A stretch of 64,000 nt of DNA from Cyclobacteriaceae bacterium (lineage in GTDB: Bacteria > Bacteroidota > Bacteroidia > Cytophagales > Cyclobacteriaceae), in contig JANQPQ010000016.1 in the NCBI GenBank assembly GCA_028285445.1, positions 160,329 to 224,328 of the forward strand, in the 5' to 3' direction. A program made the translations under genes and the position numbers. Below are positions 35,016 to 43,726 of the stretch, piece after piece. Each line of letters starts with the position of its first letter. The first letter of the stretch is position 1. The notes under the pieces are model-generated. The model saw nothing but the letters and a program-made list of their open reading frames with translations, had not been told where the DNA came from and did not search any database.

Positions 35016-36176
35016 TTAGATCAACTTTGCGTGTGTTGAAATATAACGATCAGGTAAATCTCCCTGGGTAGCTTTCTCGTAGTCTGAGTAGTTACAAGGG
35101 ATGATGCAGTTCCTTGCGTACTGCGTTTTTCCCTCCGGGAAAGGTACCTCCATCCACCATTTTTCGCTTAACTTACTCTTATAGAAGTTCAGTGTTTCCG
35201 GCTCTGAAGGCATCGCTACTACGAACTTCAAATAATCATTAGTCTTGAAATCCTGCTCGTTTTTCCTACTGTAGTAGCCCTCAATAAAATACCAGATCAT
35301 GGTGGCCGCCACAGATGCGGTCTTATTGTCCTTGTCGTCTAAATCCGGGTTATATTCATAAACTCCAAATGAACTGAGTTTTTCATTTAGTCCGGCATAC
35401 CATGATAATTGGCAAGCTTCTTCTCCCGTTAACCCAAATGGCTGGGCACGGAAGTTACCGGGTGCATCGCTTGATCGGATGGCTGTAACATCGAAAGTAA
35501 GCATATCTGCATCGCGCACAATCGGCTCCATTTCAGCCAAATGCGAGCGCAGATGACCTACTCGGTAGGAATCGAAATAGAGCTTCTCCAAAACAGCGAT
35601 GCTTTGGGGATTTATAAGGTAACTCTGGTATGCAAGGTGGCTATAATTGAAAAGGAAATTAGGATCATGCAATAGGATACTTTGTAAATGGCTCTGGTTC
35701 ATGTCACTCTCTTTGCTGTCTTCCATATCTAAGAAAGCATCCACATTTAGCACTGTAACTAGTTTGTCAAGCGCCTCATAGGCCATATACTGGCCGTAGT
35801 CTAGATCTTGCGATCCTCCAACTAACACGGGAAGAACATTATTCTCCATGAGGAACTGGCAAACTTCTTTAATCCTCAGGTGAGTCTCCGACAAATCCAC
35901 CCCATTGCGCAAATTCCCAAGATCAATGATCTTGTAGCTACCAGCCCCTTTTTTAAGGTTGTACAGCTTACTCCTAACAACGTTAGCTCCGTGCTCCACT
36001 CCTTGGTTTTCACTGGTACCCCGGTTTTCAGTCAAGCCGATCAGTGCAACATCCGCTTCCTTAATTGAAGGCATCTCTTCTTCATTCACCATTATACTCT
36101 TATAGAATGAAGTAGATGAGGAAATGTCTTCGAACAAACTTGGCTCAAGGGACGAGAAAAAAAGTTTTAAATCCAT
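35016..36176 (-). CDS. Arginase/formimidoylglutamase-family protein with a broken metal site
   Basis: This 386-residue protein has the ureohydrolase fold: VALIGLTENRGTSENQGVEH (43-62), LPVLVGGSQDLDYG (115-128), TVLNVDAFLDMED (141-153) and ADMLTFDVTAIRSSDAPG (223-240). In active enzymes these read GGxHxxxxG, NxDAHxDxR and SxDxDxxDP. Here the first histidine is Gln123, the histidine of DAHxD is Phe148, and the second aspartate of the DxD pair is Thr231, while Asp146, Asp150 and Asp229 remain. Three of six manganese ligands are thus lost, and hydrolysis by the usual mechanism is unlikely. I recall similar variants in other Bacteroidota, annotated as formimidoylglutamase. It may be a structural or regulatory protein. 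Confidence 0.8.
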   Translation of the reverse strand: MDLKLFFSSLEPSLFEDISSSTSFYKSIMVNEEEMPSIKEADVALIGLTENRGTSENQGVEHGANVVRSKLYNLKKGAGSYKIIDLGNLRNGVDLSETHLRIKEVCQFLMENNVLPVLVGGSQDLDYGQYMAYEALDKLVTVLNVDAFLDMEDSKESDMNQSHLQSILLHDPNFLFNYSHLAYQSYLINPQSIAVLEKLYFDSYRVGHLRSHLAEMEPIVRDADMLTFDVTAIRSSDAPGNFRAQPFGLTGEEACQLSWYAGLNEKLSSFGVYEYNPDLDDKDNKTASVAATMIWYFIEGYYSRKNEQDFKTNDYLKFVVAMPSEPETLNFYKSKLSEKWWMEVPFPEGKTQYARNCIIPCNYSDYEKATQGDLPDRYISTHAKLI

Positions 36177-36289
36177 TGATTGTGCTTCAGCAGCCTAAGT
36201 TAACATGGGAGAAGTGAAAACAAAACTTTAACCTCAGGCGAGAGGGTATCCATTAGAATGCAAAAGGCTTGTGAAGTTCTGGTACAAAT

Positions 36290-36335
36290 AATTATATAAT
36301 TATATTTATATTTTTTATAACTATATGCCTGAGTT
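36290..36335. other. AT-only stretch in the divergent gap 36177-36368
   Basis: The gap between two divergent genes contains a run of nearly pure A and T, including the self-complementary TATAATTATA core. It may be an AT-rich upstream element or a site for nucleoid proteins. No clear TAnnTTTG box is seen for either gene here. Confidence 0.35.
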
Positions 36336-36368
36336 ATTTCAATTATTCTTTTAACAAAAACTAATTCC

Positions 36369-36788
36369 ATGCTAAAATCACTAAGTAAACTTTCCTTTTT
36401 TCTGGCTGTAGTTTTATTCAGTAGCTGCGCATCCTCCGGATTGTTCAACACCACCAATCTCACAAATGTTGAGCTGTCAGCACCAAACTATAGAATTGTG
36501 GCTACCAACGTTGTAGGCGAAGCGCAAGCCGGTTACTTAATTGGGGCTAGTGTCCCAATTAGAGGTGAGATGCAATCTGTCGCTTTATTTCGGATTTCTG
36601 GAAACGGGATGCTGTACCAAGAGGCTATTAACAACCTCTGGAGCAATTTTGAAGCTCAACATGATGCTGTTGCAGGACGCAAGTTGGCACTGGTAAATAT
36701 CCGCTACGACTCCGAGGCAGTAAACGTGTTGCTATACACCAGACCGAAGGTATCAATTCGAGCAGATGTAGTTGAGTTTTTAGATTAG
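36369..36788 (+). CDS. Small lipoprotein, DUF6567-like
   Basis: This 139-residue protein has a lipoprotein signal (FFLAVVLFSSC, lipid Cys21), then LTNVELSAPNYRIVATNVVG, an EAQAGYLIGASVP segment and a compact C-terminal part with RKLALVNIRYDSEAVNVLLY. The layout resembles DUF6567, which is common in Bacteroidota with no known function, but the assignment is from memory of the pattern. It is transcribed alone and ends in a good terminator. Confidence 0.65.
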   Translation: MLKSLSKLSFFLAVVLFSSCASSGLFNTTNLTNVELSAPNYRIVATNVVGEAQAGYLIGASVPIRGEMQSVALFRISGNGMLYQEAINNLWSNFEAQHDAVAGRKLALVNIRYDSEAVNVLLYTRPKVSIRADVVEFLD

Positions 36789-36830
36789 CGTATGCTTCTC
36801 TGAATTCAGATAAGAGATTTTCTTGAGTAG

Positions 36831-36862
36831 AAATACGGGGCAGAGACGCCTCGTATTTTTTT
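36831..36862 (+). terminator. Rho-independent terminator after the lipoprotein gene
   Basis: An 11-bp stem (AAATACGGGGC with GCCTCGTATTT, one G-T pair) and a 6-base loop are followed by a T-run. The hairpin is 42 bases after the plus-strand stop and 11 bases past the convergent nqrF stop, so it could serve both genes. Confidence 0.8.
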
Positions 36863-36872
36863 ATGTCAGAGA

Positions 36873-38174
36873 TTACCCTCCGAAATCGTCGAACCTGATG
36901 TTCTCAGATGGGATTCCCAGTTCATCCAGCATCTTCAGTACGGCCGCATTCATTAGTGGTGGGCCACAAAGATAAAACTCAACTTCTTCGGGATCGGGGT
37001 GATTTTTCAAGTAATTATCGAAAAGCGCCTGATGAATAAATCCGACATATCCATCATTTTCATTGTCATCCAGATTTTCCTTTATAGTCCAGTTATCTTC
37101 CTCAAGTGGCTCTGAAAGTGCGATGTGAAACTTAAAGTTGGGGAATTCTTCTTCAATCTTATTGAAGTGATTAAGGTAGAACAATTCACGCCTGGACCGG
37201 CCCCCGTACCAGTAAGAAACCTTGCGATCAGTTTTTTCCGTGTGGAATAAATGGAAAATATGCGAACGCAGCGGGGCCATACCAGCACCACCTCCTACGT
37301 ATATCATCTCTCTACCAGTAGGGTTAATGAAGAATTCACCGTAAGGACCTGAGATGGTTACCTTATCTCCCGGCTTTCTTGAAAATACATATGAAGAACA
37401 AATGCCTGGATTAACCTCCATCCATTTGTTAGCCTGTCTATCCCAGGGTGGAGTAGCAATCCGGATGTTAAGCATTACAATATTTCCTTCGGCCGGATGG
37501 TTGGCCATGGAGTAAGCCCTGAATATGGGCTCGTCATTTTTCATCTTAAGGTCCCACAGACCAAACTTATCCCAATCTTCCTGGTAAACATTATCTGGGT
37601 GATTCAATTCCGGCTTGGGAGTGATGTCCATGTCCTTGAAATCGACAGTGATCTCCGGCACATCAATTTGTATATACCCTCCTGATTGAAAATCCAGTGT
37701 TTCTCCTTCCGGCAGCTTTACTACAAATTCTTTTATGAATGTTGAGACGTTGTAATTCGAAACAACTTCACATTCCCACTTTTTAATGCCGAATATCTCC
37801 TCCGGTACCTTGACTTGCATGTCTTCCTTCACTTTCACCTGGCAAGACAAACGCACCTTCTCTTGCTGCTCCTTACGACTCAAATGGCCAACCTCGGTTG
37901 GGAGTACGTCACCACCACCATCGATAACCTGGCACTTACACATCGCGCAAGTACCACCGCCGCCGCAAGCAGAGGGCAGAAATATCTTCTGACTTGACAG
38001 CGTTGAAAGCAGGGTAGATCCCGCTGCCACTACTATAGGATTCGAGTCATCACCATTAATAACAATCTTTACATCACCTTGCTGAACCAACTTCGATTGT
38101 GCGAAAAGCAAGATAAAAACCAGTAACAAAATAACTATGGTGAAGGCAATAACCGACGTCGCAATTAAGGTCAT
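36873..38174 (-). CDS. nqrF: Na+-translocating NADH:quinone reductase subunit F
   Basis: The 433-residue subunit has an N-terminal membrane helix ([19 protein letters not shown], 8-26), a 2Fe-2S ferredoxin domain with Cys70, Cys76, Cys79 and Cys111 ([10 protein letters not shown]), a FAD domain with RAYSMA (219-224), and an NADH domain with [10 protein letters not shown] (294-303) and the usual ending RFDDFGG. It takes hydride from NADH and passes electrons to the membrane subunits. The other five nqr subunits normally lie next to it in one operon, but here the upstream neighbour is a radical SAM gene and the downstream gene is convergent, so this copy is alone. It is somewhat longer than the usual ~405 residues, mainly because of a loop near 190-210. 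Confidence 0.93.
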   Translation of the reverse strand: MTLIATSVIAFTIVILLLVFILLFAQSKLVQQGDVKIVINGDDSNPIVVAAGSTLLSTLSSQKIFLPSACGGGGTCAMCKCQVIDGGGDVLPTEVGHLSRKEQQEKVRLSCQVKVKEDMQVKVPEEIFGIKKWECEVVSNYNVSTFIKEFVVKLPEGETLDFQSGGYIQIDVPEITVDFKDMDITPKPELNHPDNVYQEDWDKFGLWDLKMKNDEPIFRAYSMANHPAEGNIVMLNIRIATPPWDRQANKWMEVNPGICSSYVFSRKPGDKVTISGPYGEFFINPTGREMIYVGGGAGMAPLRSHIFHLFHTEKTDRKVSYWYGGRSRRELFYLNHFNKIEEEFPNFKFHIALSEPLEEDNWTIKENLDDNENDGYVGFIHQALFDNYLKNHPDPEEVEFYLCGPPLMNAAVLKMLDELGIPSENIRFDDFGG

Positions 38175-38206
38175 ACTATTGTTCTTTTAGAAGCATCTGA
38201 GATGTA

Positions 38207-38214
38207 CAAATATA
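38207..38214 (-). promoter_or_regulatory. Likely promoter -7 box of nqrF
   Basis: On the minus strand it reads TATATTTG, fitting TAnnTTTG, 32 bases before the nqrF start codon. The -33 box is not at the usual distance. Its presence agrees with nqrF being transcribed on its own. Confidence 0.45.
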
Positions 38215-38256
38215 TTCAACTTTTTGGCAAACCGGAATTTATAATTGTACTCCATT

Positions 38257-39249
38257 TTATCTAACAAATGAAGGTAACAGCTGTTTCCAGGTGCCTTTAA
38301 TTTTATTGTATTTGATAGTGCTGGGAAGAGCCTTCCACCAGTATTTATTCAACTCCACAGCAAAAGAGGGTTGCATGTAGCAGTTTATAGTGCAGCCTTC
38401 GCATTCAGGCAGTCGCCCTTCAAGGGCAGCAAGCTTCTGCACTGCAGGCGATCGATAAACAGAATAGATATCACCATTGATAGCAAACTCCTTCTTTCCC
38501 AAGTGATAACACGGCACTACTAATTTGTCATCAGGAGAAATGACAATTGTGGAACTGCCTGCCTTGCAGACTGGGTCAGCTACGTGATTACCACCATCAC
38601 GATGTAAGGCAATGAATCCTTCATTTAGATAGACATTTGGCTTTTTGCCCCAGGCTGAGATCTCATTTAGTGTGGCGGCTGTCAATGCAGGACCGGCATC
38701 TACAGAAGCATAATTGAAGACCGGATTCAGGATTAATACCAGATCGTGAGGTTGGGTTATTTCCGCATACACTTGGGCTATCTGGTCTACATTATCTTCA
38801 AAAACTGTAAAGATGATATCCGGTCTTTCGCCAAGGGACTTTGCAATACGAATTGATTTCATTACTGCATCGAAGCATTTTACGCCTCTTGATTGATCGT
38901 GTTCATCCCGATTTGGAGAGTCTAAGGAAAAGTGCAACATGTCTACAGAGCCTGCCAATTTTTCTGCCCATTTGGGATATAACAAGCCATTAGTGGTGAG
39001 GGTAGTGATAAAACCTAAGTCCTTTGCCAGCCTTAGGAGAATATCTATTTCCCTATGCAATAACGGCTCCCCACCGGTGAAGTCAACCACTTTCACCCCA
39101 AGCCTCTTTAAGCCAATCAAGTTTTGCCTAACCTGCTCTTCAGTAACGTAAGGAGATGGTTTCTCCCAGATATCACAAAAGCCACACTTAGCGTTGCAGC
39201 GGTAAGTAACATAGTAATTACAAAGTACTGGCCTGGAGACTAACCTCAT
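38257..39249 (-). CDS. Radical SAM protein with C-terminal cysteine-rich (SPASM/twitch-like) domain
   Basis: This 330-residue protein has the radical SAM cluster motif CNAKCGFC (Cys18, Cys22, Cys25), then the SAM-binding VVDFTGGEPLLHREI (GGEP) and TTNGLL. The C-terminal third has more cysteines: DPVCKAG, VVPCYHLG and a CEGCTINC cluster, which suggests one or two auxiliary iron-sulfur clusters. Such proteins are sulfatase/peptide-maturase-like or membrane-lipid-type radical enzymes; the substrate cannot be told. No peptide precursor gene lies beside it. The gene is 86 bases after accD and 82 bases before nqrF. Confidence 0.85.
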   Translation of the reverse strand: MRLVSRPVLCNYYVTYRCNAKCGFCDIWEKPSPYVTEEQVRQNLIGLKRLGVKVVDFTGGEPLLHREIDILLRLAKDLGFITTLTTNGLLYPKWAEKLAGSVDMLHFSLDSPNRDEHDQSRGVKCFDAVMKSIRIAKSLGERPDIIFTVFEDNVDQIAQVYAEITQPHDLVLILNPVFNYASVDAGPALTAATLNEISAWGKKPNVYLNEGFIALHRDGGNHVADPVCKAGSSTIVISPDDKLVVPCYHLGKKEFAINGDIYSVYRSPAVQKLAALEGRLPECEGCTINCYMQPSFAVELNKYWWKALPSTIKYNKIKGTWKQLLPSFVR

Positions 39250-39335
39250 TGTTTAGATGGAAATACCCTAAGTTAGGCTATCACAGGCAGTAAATCTAGT
39301 ATTCGAAATAAGGTATCTCTAGATACTAATGGATA

Positions 39336-40178
39336 CTAGTTTTCTAGGAGCCTCAATAAACTGGTAAGCCTCGATTTGAGATTTCTTCGGTCAACAATAA
39401 AGTCAACAAACCCTTTTTCAAGAAGGAACTCGGCGCTTTGAAATCCTTTCGGCAAATCCTTACCTATAGTCTCCCGAATTACCCTGGGGCCTGCAAAACC
39501 AATTAAAGCCCCTGGTTCGGCAATGTTGAAATCGCCAAGCATGGCATAAGAGGCAGTAACTCCTCCAGTGGTAGGATCTGTTAGCAGCGATATATAGGGA
39601 ATCTTAGCCTTAGCCAGCAAAGCCAGTTTTGCAGATGTTTTGGCCATTTGCATTAAGGAGATACCGGCCTCCTGCATACGAGCGCCCCCCGTTTTGGAGA
39701 TTATTACCAAGGGTATCTTTTTCTTGAGGCTGTAATCAATTGCTCGGGCAATTTTCTCGCCTACTACTGAGCCCATGGATCCTCCAATAAAGCTGAAATC
39801 CATGCAGGCAATGGTGAGATTGATGCCACTCATTTTGCCATGAGCAGTTCGTACTGCATCTTTCAGCCCAGATTTCTTTTGCCCAGCCTTTATCCTGGAC
39901 GGATAATCTTTAGTGTCTTTGAAAGTCAATGGGTCCCCGGACTCCATATCTTTATCGAGTTCCGTGAACTTGTTATCATCAAAGATTATTTCGAAATACT
40001 CCGCAGAACCAATCCTTACGTGATAGCCATCTTCCGGTGACACATAAGCGTTGTTTTTCAGCTCACGAATGTGAACGATTTTGCCAGATGGCGTTTTATA
40101 CCAGAGTCCGTCAGGGGCTTCTTTCTTGGCCTCGGTCGGCGTCTGAATACCCTTATCCTTTCTTTGAAACCAAGCCAT
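39336..40178 (-). CDS. accD: Acetyl-CoA carboxylase carboxyltransferase subunit beta, no zinc ribbon cysteines
   Basis: The 280-residue length and the body are normal: [20 protein letters not shown], then [58 protein letters not shown] and [20 protein letters not shown]. It carries the crotonase-fold oxyanion glycines. Its N-terminal zinc ribbon is degenerate: the four places that are cysteine in most AccD proteins are Thr29, Gly32, Ser47 and Asp50 (YKTPSGK and YVSPEDGYH). The rest of the ribbon sequence ([21 protein letters not shown]) is kept, so the fold probably survives without zinc. Catalysis transfers carboxyl from biotin to acetyl-CoA for fatty acid synthesis. The AccA partner is not in this window. 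Confidence 0.93.
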   Translation of the reverse strand: MAWFQRKDKGIQTPTEAKKEAPDGLWYKTPSGKIVHIRELKNNAYVSPEDGYHVRIGSAEYFEIIFDDNKFTELDKDMESGDPLTFKDTKDYPSRIKAGQKKSGLKDAVRTAHGKMSGINLTIACMDFSFIGGSMGSVVGEKIARAIDYSLKKKIPLVIISKTGGARMQEAGISLMQMAKTSAKLALLAKAKIPYISLLTDPTTGGVTASYAMLGDFNIAEPGALIGFAGPRVIRETIGKDLPKGFQSAEFLLEKGFVDFIVDRRNLKSRLTSLLRLLEN

Positions 40179-40212
40179 AATTAAATCAACGGCAGGAAAT
40201 TTAGGAAAAAGC

Positions 40213-41271
40213 CTATGCTAAACCAATTTCTTTGGTAAGGTATACGTCCTGAATGGCATTAAGTAACGCAATACCTTCATCCATCGGGCGCTGAAAAGCT
40301 TTTCGGCCTGAGATGAGACCCATACCACCAGCTCTCTTGTTGATGACGGCTGTTCGTACGGCGTCAGCCAAATCAGATTCACCTGAAGATGCTCCTCCAG
40401 AGTTAATAAGCCCAATACGGCCCATGTAGCAATTAGCTACTTGATATCGGCAAAGGTCAATTGGATTATCTGATGTCAATTCATCATAAACCTTGGGATG
40501 CGTTTTACCGAATGATACTGCAGTAAAACCGCCGTTGTTTTCAGGAAGCTTCTGCTTGATAATATCTGCCTGGATGGTTACACCTAAGTGGTTCGCCTGG
40601 CCCGTGAGGTCGGCTGCCACATGATAATCTGTACCATCCTTCTTAAAACCACTGTTTCTGGCATAGCACCAAAGCACTGTTGCCATACCTAATTCGTGAG
40701 CCCTTTCAAATGCTTCAGCTACTTCAACAATTTGACGGTTAGACTCTTCACTACCGTAATATATCGTAGCTCCCACAGCAGCGGCACCCAGGTTCCATGC
40801 CTCATCTACAGAGCCATACATTACCTGATCAAATGTGTTTGGGTAAGTCATCAACTCGTTGTGGTTGATCTTTACCAGGAATGGAATCTTATGAGCGTAC
40901 TTTCTCGACATCAGGGCAAGTCCACCAAAAGTTGTAGCTACAGCGTTACAACCACCCTCTATTGCCAGCTTAACTATATTCTCAGGGTCGAAGTAAATTG
41001 GATTAGGAGCAAACGACGCACCTGCTGTGTGCTCAATTCCCTGATCTACTGGTAAGATTGAAACATAACCAGTATTTGCCAGTCTGCCATGCCCTCTAAT
41101 AGCCTGCAAGCTCCTTAGCACTTGAGGGTTTCTGTTGGAAATCGAAAAGACCTCATCGAGGGCGTCGGGGCCAGGTTGATTTAGGCTTTCTTTGGTAATG
41201 GTGCTTGAAGAATGAGACAGAAGGTTGTCAGCGTCTGCCCCTAATAGCTCAGTGATTTTCTGTAATGACAT
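40213..41271 (-). CDS. fbaB: Class I fructose-bisphosphate aldolase, DhnA/FbaB type
   Basis: The 352-residue enzyme has the archaeal/bacterial class I pattern: [18 protein letters not shown] (about 71-88), [28 protein letters not shown], and [17 protein letters not shown] followed by [16 protein letters not shown] lysine in the IIKQKLPEN region is the candidate Schiff-base residue. It cleaves fructose 1,6-bisphosphate in the cytoplasm. An upstream neighbour is rplS, separated by a terminator; 34 bases separate it from accD, which may be cotranscribed. Confidence 0.92.
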   Translation of the reverse strand: MSLQKITELLGADADNLLSHSSSTITKESLNQPGPDALDEVFSISNRNPQVLRSLQAIRGHGRLANTGYVSILPVDQGIEHTAGASFAPNPIYFDPENIVKLAIEGGCNAVATTFGGLALMSRKYAHKIPFLVKINHNELMTYPNTFDQVMYGSVDEAWNLGAAAVGATIYYGSEESNRQIVEVAEAFERAHELGMATVLWCYARNSGFKKDGTDYHVAADLTGQANHLGVTIQADIIKQKLPENNGGFTAVSFGKTHPKVYDELTSDNPIDLCRYQVANCYMGRIGLINSGGASSGESDLADAVRTAVINKRAGGMGLISGRKAFQRPMDEGIALLNAIQDVYLTKEIGLA

Positions 41272-41306
41272 TGGTATGGACTTAGGTGTGGGAAACTATA
41301 GTACGA

Positions 41307-41333
41307 ATAGAAAAGCCAACTATTGAGTTGGCT
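41307..41333 (-). terminator. Rho-independent terminator of rplS
   Basis: A 7-bp perfect stem (AGCCAAC with GTTGGCT) with a 6-base loop is followed on the minus strand by TTTTCTATT. It lies 11 bases after the rplS stop, isolating rplS from the aldolase gene. Confidence 0.82.
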
Positions 41334-41343
41334 CCGGAAAGAG

Positions 41344-41697
41344 TTATTTTTTCTCTTTGATCTTTGCAGATTTACCTTGCCTTCCACGCAGGTAATATAA
41401 TCTTGCCCTACGTACAGCGCCTTTTCTGATTACCTCGATCTTATCAATGTTGGGCGACAATACTGGGAAAATTCTTTCAATACCAATGCCATTAGAAACC
41501 TTTCTAACGGTGAAAGTCTCGCCATTGGAATTTTTATTTTTTCTTTGGATTACTGTGCCTTGGAACTGCTGAACCCTTTCCTTATTTCCCTCTTTGATTT
41601 TCACGTGCACGTTTACCGTGTCCCCAGCCTTAAACTCGGGGAAAGTGCTCCTGACCTCCTGATATTGGTCCTCTACTAGCTTTATTAACTCACTCAT
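41344..41697 (-). CDS. rplS: 50S ribosomal protein L19
   Basis: From the ATG at 41697 the protein has 117 residues and the L19 pattern: [59 protein letters not shown] and the basic end [20 protein letters not shown]. An extension to 41736 is in frame but not expected for this family. In many bacteria rplS follows rpsP-rimM-trmD in one operon; here trmD is 7.5 kb away with plus-strand genes between, and rplS has its own putative promoter and terminator. Confidence 0.97.
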   Translation of the reverse strand: MSELIKLVEDQYQEVRSTFPEFKAGDTVNVHVKIKEGNKERVQQFQGTVIQRKNKNSNGETFTVRKVSNGIGIERIFPVLSPNIDKIEVIRKGAVRRARLYYLRGRQGKSAKIKEKK

Positions 41698-41733
41698 GAT
41701 TTTAATAGAGATATAATTTTTAGAAACGGAGTG

Positions 41734-41741
41734 CAAATATA
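41734..41741 (-). promoter_or_regulatory. Likely promoter -7 box of rplS
   Basis: On the minus strand it reads TATATTTG, a full TAnnTTTG match 36 bases upstream of the rplS ATG. A proper -33 box was not found. An in-frame start at 41736 would overlap this box, supporting the later start at 41697. Confidence 0.5.
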
Positions 41742-41806
41742 GGAAGAATATCTGTAATCGTATAGGTCTTAACTTAAATTGTCCCGTGCGTTCGCTCCCC
41801 CGTTAG

Positions 41807-41829
41807 CGTAATTGCATCGACCAATTACG
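41807..41829. promoter_or_regulatory. Perfect inverted repeat, candidate operator
   Basis: CGTAATTG and CAATTACG (8-bp arms, 7-base spacer) form a dyad in the divergent gap between rplS and the LiaF-like gene, 91 bases upstream of the latter's ATG and well away from any T-run. Two similar short blocks with ACCGA follow it. It has the size and position of a site for a dimeric regulator. Confidence 0.45.
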
Positions 41830-41891
41830 TCACTTACCGACTCCCACCCGGCATTCACCGATTGCCCTCACTTTAACGCTACTAATGCCCG

Positions 41892-41899
41892 TACATTTG
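41892..41899 (+). promoter_or_regulatory. Likely promoter -7 box of the LiaF-LytS-LytTR operon
   Basis: TACATTTG fits TAnnTTTG and ends 21 bases before the ATG at 41921. It lies downstream of an alternative start at 41885, which is therefore unlikely to be used. Confidence 0.5.
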
Positions 41900-41920
41900 A
41901 CTAACATAAAAAGAAAAAAG

Positions 41921-42631
41921 ATGACACCTCAATCTGAAAATCCAAAACCACAAAACAAACGAGCCTGGCTTGGAATTGTGCTCGTGCTTGTTGGGGCTGC
42001 GTACCTACTTGATAATTTTGGAGTATTTGATTACACCACTATTAGATGGTACTTGTTTACATGGGAAACGTTATTTATCCTAATCGGTACAGCATTGTTG
42101 ATAACTGGCAAACGGGCAGGAATCGTATTCATTCTCATCGGCGCTGTGTTTCTTCTGCCAGATCTACTAGATATTCCGCGTTGGTACCCCAGGGATATAT
42201 GGCCAATTGCACTTGTTGGCTTAGGCTTGTACTTTATTCTTAGAGGGAAAGTCGAAAAAAAGGACGAACCCCGGATAGGGCCGGATGATGATTACATTGA
42301 TGAACTCAGTGTATTTGGAGGGATCAAAAGAGTGGTGACCGCCAAGAACTTTAGAGGCGGAAAAAGCACAGCCATATTCGGGGGCTCAGAGTTTGACTTT
42401 AGGAACGCGCAACTCGACAACGAGGGAGCAACAATTGACGTCTTTGCCATGTTTGGCGGATCCACCTTTATAGTGCCGGCAAATTGGGAAGTGCGTATAG
42501 AAGTCTTCACCATCTTTGGTGGCTTCTCAGATTCAAGGGTATTAATAAATGAAGAGGCTGAAGACGGTAGGAATGTGTTGGTTCTAAAGGGTTTTGTGAT
42601 GTTCGGAGGTGGTGAATTGAAAAGTGTGTAA
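41921..42631 (+). CDS. LiaF-like membrane protein (DUF5668 plus LiaF C-terminal domain)
   Basis: From the ATG at 41921 the protein has 236 residues. Four hydrophobic helices occupy residues about 16-115, in the LiaF/DUF5668 style (LGIVLVLVGAAYLLDNFGVF, then ETLFILIGTALLITG and AGIVFILIGAVFLLPDLLDI). The C-terminal half is a right-handed beta domain with repeated FGG turns (VFGGIKRVV, IFGGSEFDF, MFGGSTFIV, IFGGFSDSR, MFGGGELKS), as in LiaF proteins. In Firmicutes LiaF inhibits the LiaS kinase in the absence of envelope stress; the kinase and regulator genes following here support a similar role. Gap to the kinase is about 30 bases. Confidence 0.85.
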   Translation: MTPQSENPKPQNKRAWLGIVLVLVGAAYLLDNFGVFDYTTIRWYLFTWETLFILIGTALLITGKRAGIVFILIGAVFLLPDLLDIPRWYPRDIWPIALVGLGLYFILRGKVEKKDEPRIGPDDDYIDELSVFGGIKRVVTAKNFRGGKSTAIFGGSEFDFRNAQLDNEGATIDVFAMFGGSTFIVPANWEVRIEVFTIFGGFSDSRVLINEEAEDGRNVLVLKGFVMFGGGELKSV

Positions 42632-42661
42632 CTTTATTCGGATCGCTCTGTGGCCTTCACG

Positions 42662-43726
42662 ATGAAGCATCCGTTTTTACAAAATAAAGGGTACATACCA
42701 TATACTATTGCATGGGTTATCGTAATGATAGTCCATGCTTTTTTACTGCACCTCTACTACTCCCTATCTCTACCCGCAGCTGTGTGGGATAGCGTTGTGC
42801 ATAACTTGCTGTACGCTGGTTTAGGCTTAGCGCTATGGTTTGTGGTAAGGTATTCACCATTAAACCAAGGTAAGTTCTCCGGCATCCTTATCAACCAAGT
42901 AACTTCTTGCCTAATGGCGGTGGCGCTTTGGCTCTTTACCTCCAAGGCCATTCTTTCATCCGTTTTACGAAACAATACCGACTACCTTGACTTTTTGCAA
43001 ACAAGTACTCCTGGCAAAGTCATGGCGGGAGTCTTCATCTATTTTGTAATTATACTGATATACTATCTGGTCATGTACAATAGAGACTTGCAGTTCAAAC
43101 GCGAGTCAGAACTGAAGCTTCGGTCCATGGTTAAGGAAGCAGAGTTATCCAGACTAAAATCCCAGATAAATCCGCATTTCGTTTTTAATAGTCTTAACTC
43201 AATAAGCGCGTTAACACTTTCTTCGCCTGATCGGGCTCACGAGATGGTAATCAAGCTTTCTGATTTTCTTAGGTATTCGGTAGGTACAGCCGATACTGAT
43301 ATAGTGCCTCTAAAGAAGGAGCTTAACTACCTGAATCTCTACCTGGAAATAGAGAAAGTAAGATTTGGCGAAAAGCTACAGGTACAACAGGAGGTTGATG
43401 AAAATGTGGATGACATACAGGTGCCAACAATGATATTGCAGCCATTGCTTGAGAATGCTATCAAGTATGGCATTCACGAAAATCTTAACCCCCAGCCAAT
43501 TCAGCTTACTAGCAAGGATCAAGGCGAGCACATTGTAATTACCATTGTTAATCACTTCGAGGCTGATGCGATTACCGCAAAAGGAGAGGGTATCGGTCTA
43601 AAAAATATTAAGAGCCGCCTGAAACTCATTTATAACTCTGATGACCTTCTGCATTTGGAACGAACCGATTCGAGTTTCACAGTAAAGCTTATTATTCCCA
43701 GAAACAAACCCGGAGATGAAGAATAA
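42662..43726 (+). CDS. LytS/YehU-type sensor histidine kinase
   Basis: From ATG 42662 the protein has 354 residues (a GTG at 42650 is possible). Four membrane helices come first, then a coiled stretch (SELKLRSMVKEAELSRLKSQ) and the His_kinase domain with INPHFVFNSLNSIS, where His172 is the phosphorylation site. The ATPase part carries LQPLLENAIKYGIHE (N box) and GEGIGLKNIKSRL (G box). There is no extracellular sensor domain, so sensing likely takes place inside the membrane or through LiaF. It overlaps the regulator gene by 11 bases. Confidence 0.92.
   Translation: MKHPFLQNKGYIPYTIAWVIVMIVHAFLLHLYYSLSLPAAVWDSVVHNLLYAGLGLALWFVVRYSPLNQGKFSGILINQVTSCLMAVALWLFTSKAILSSVLRNNTDYLDFLQTSTPGKVMAGVFIYFVIILIYYLVMYNRDLQFKRESELKLRSMVKEAELSRLKSQINPHFVFNSLNSISALTLSSPDRAHEMVIKLSDFLRYSVGTADTDIVPLKKELNYLNLYLEIEKVRFGEKLQVQQEVDENVDDIQVPTMILQPLLENAIKYGIHENLNPQPIQLTSKDQGEHIVITIVNHFEADAITAKGEGIGLKNIKSRLKLIYNSDDLLHLERTDSSFTVKLIIPRNKPGDEE

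Noticed and set aside
36873..38174. Possibility that the nqrF call is really a phenol hydroxylase or other ferredoxin reductase
   Set aside because: The N-terminal membrane helix, [10 protein letters not shown] cluster, RAYSMA and RFDDFGG ending together are specific to NqrF.
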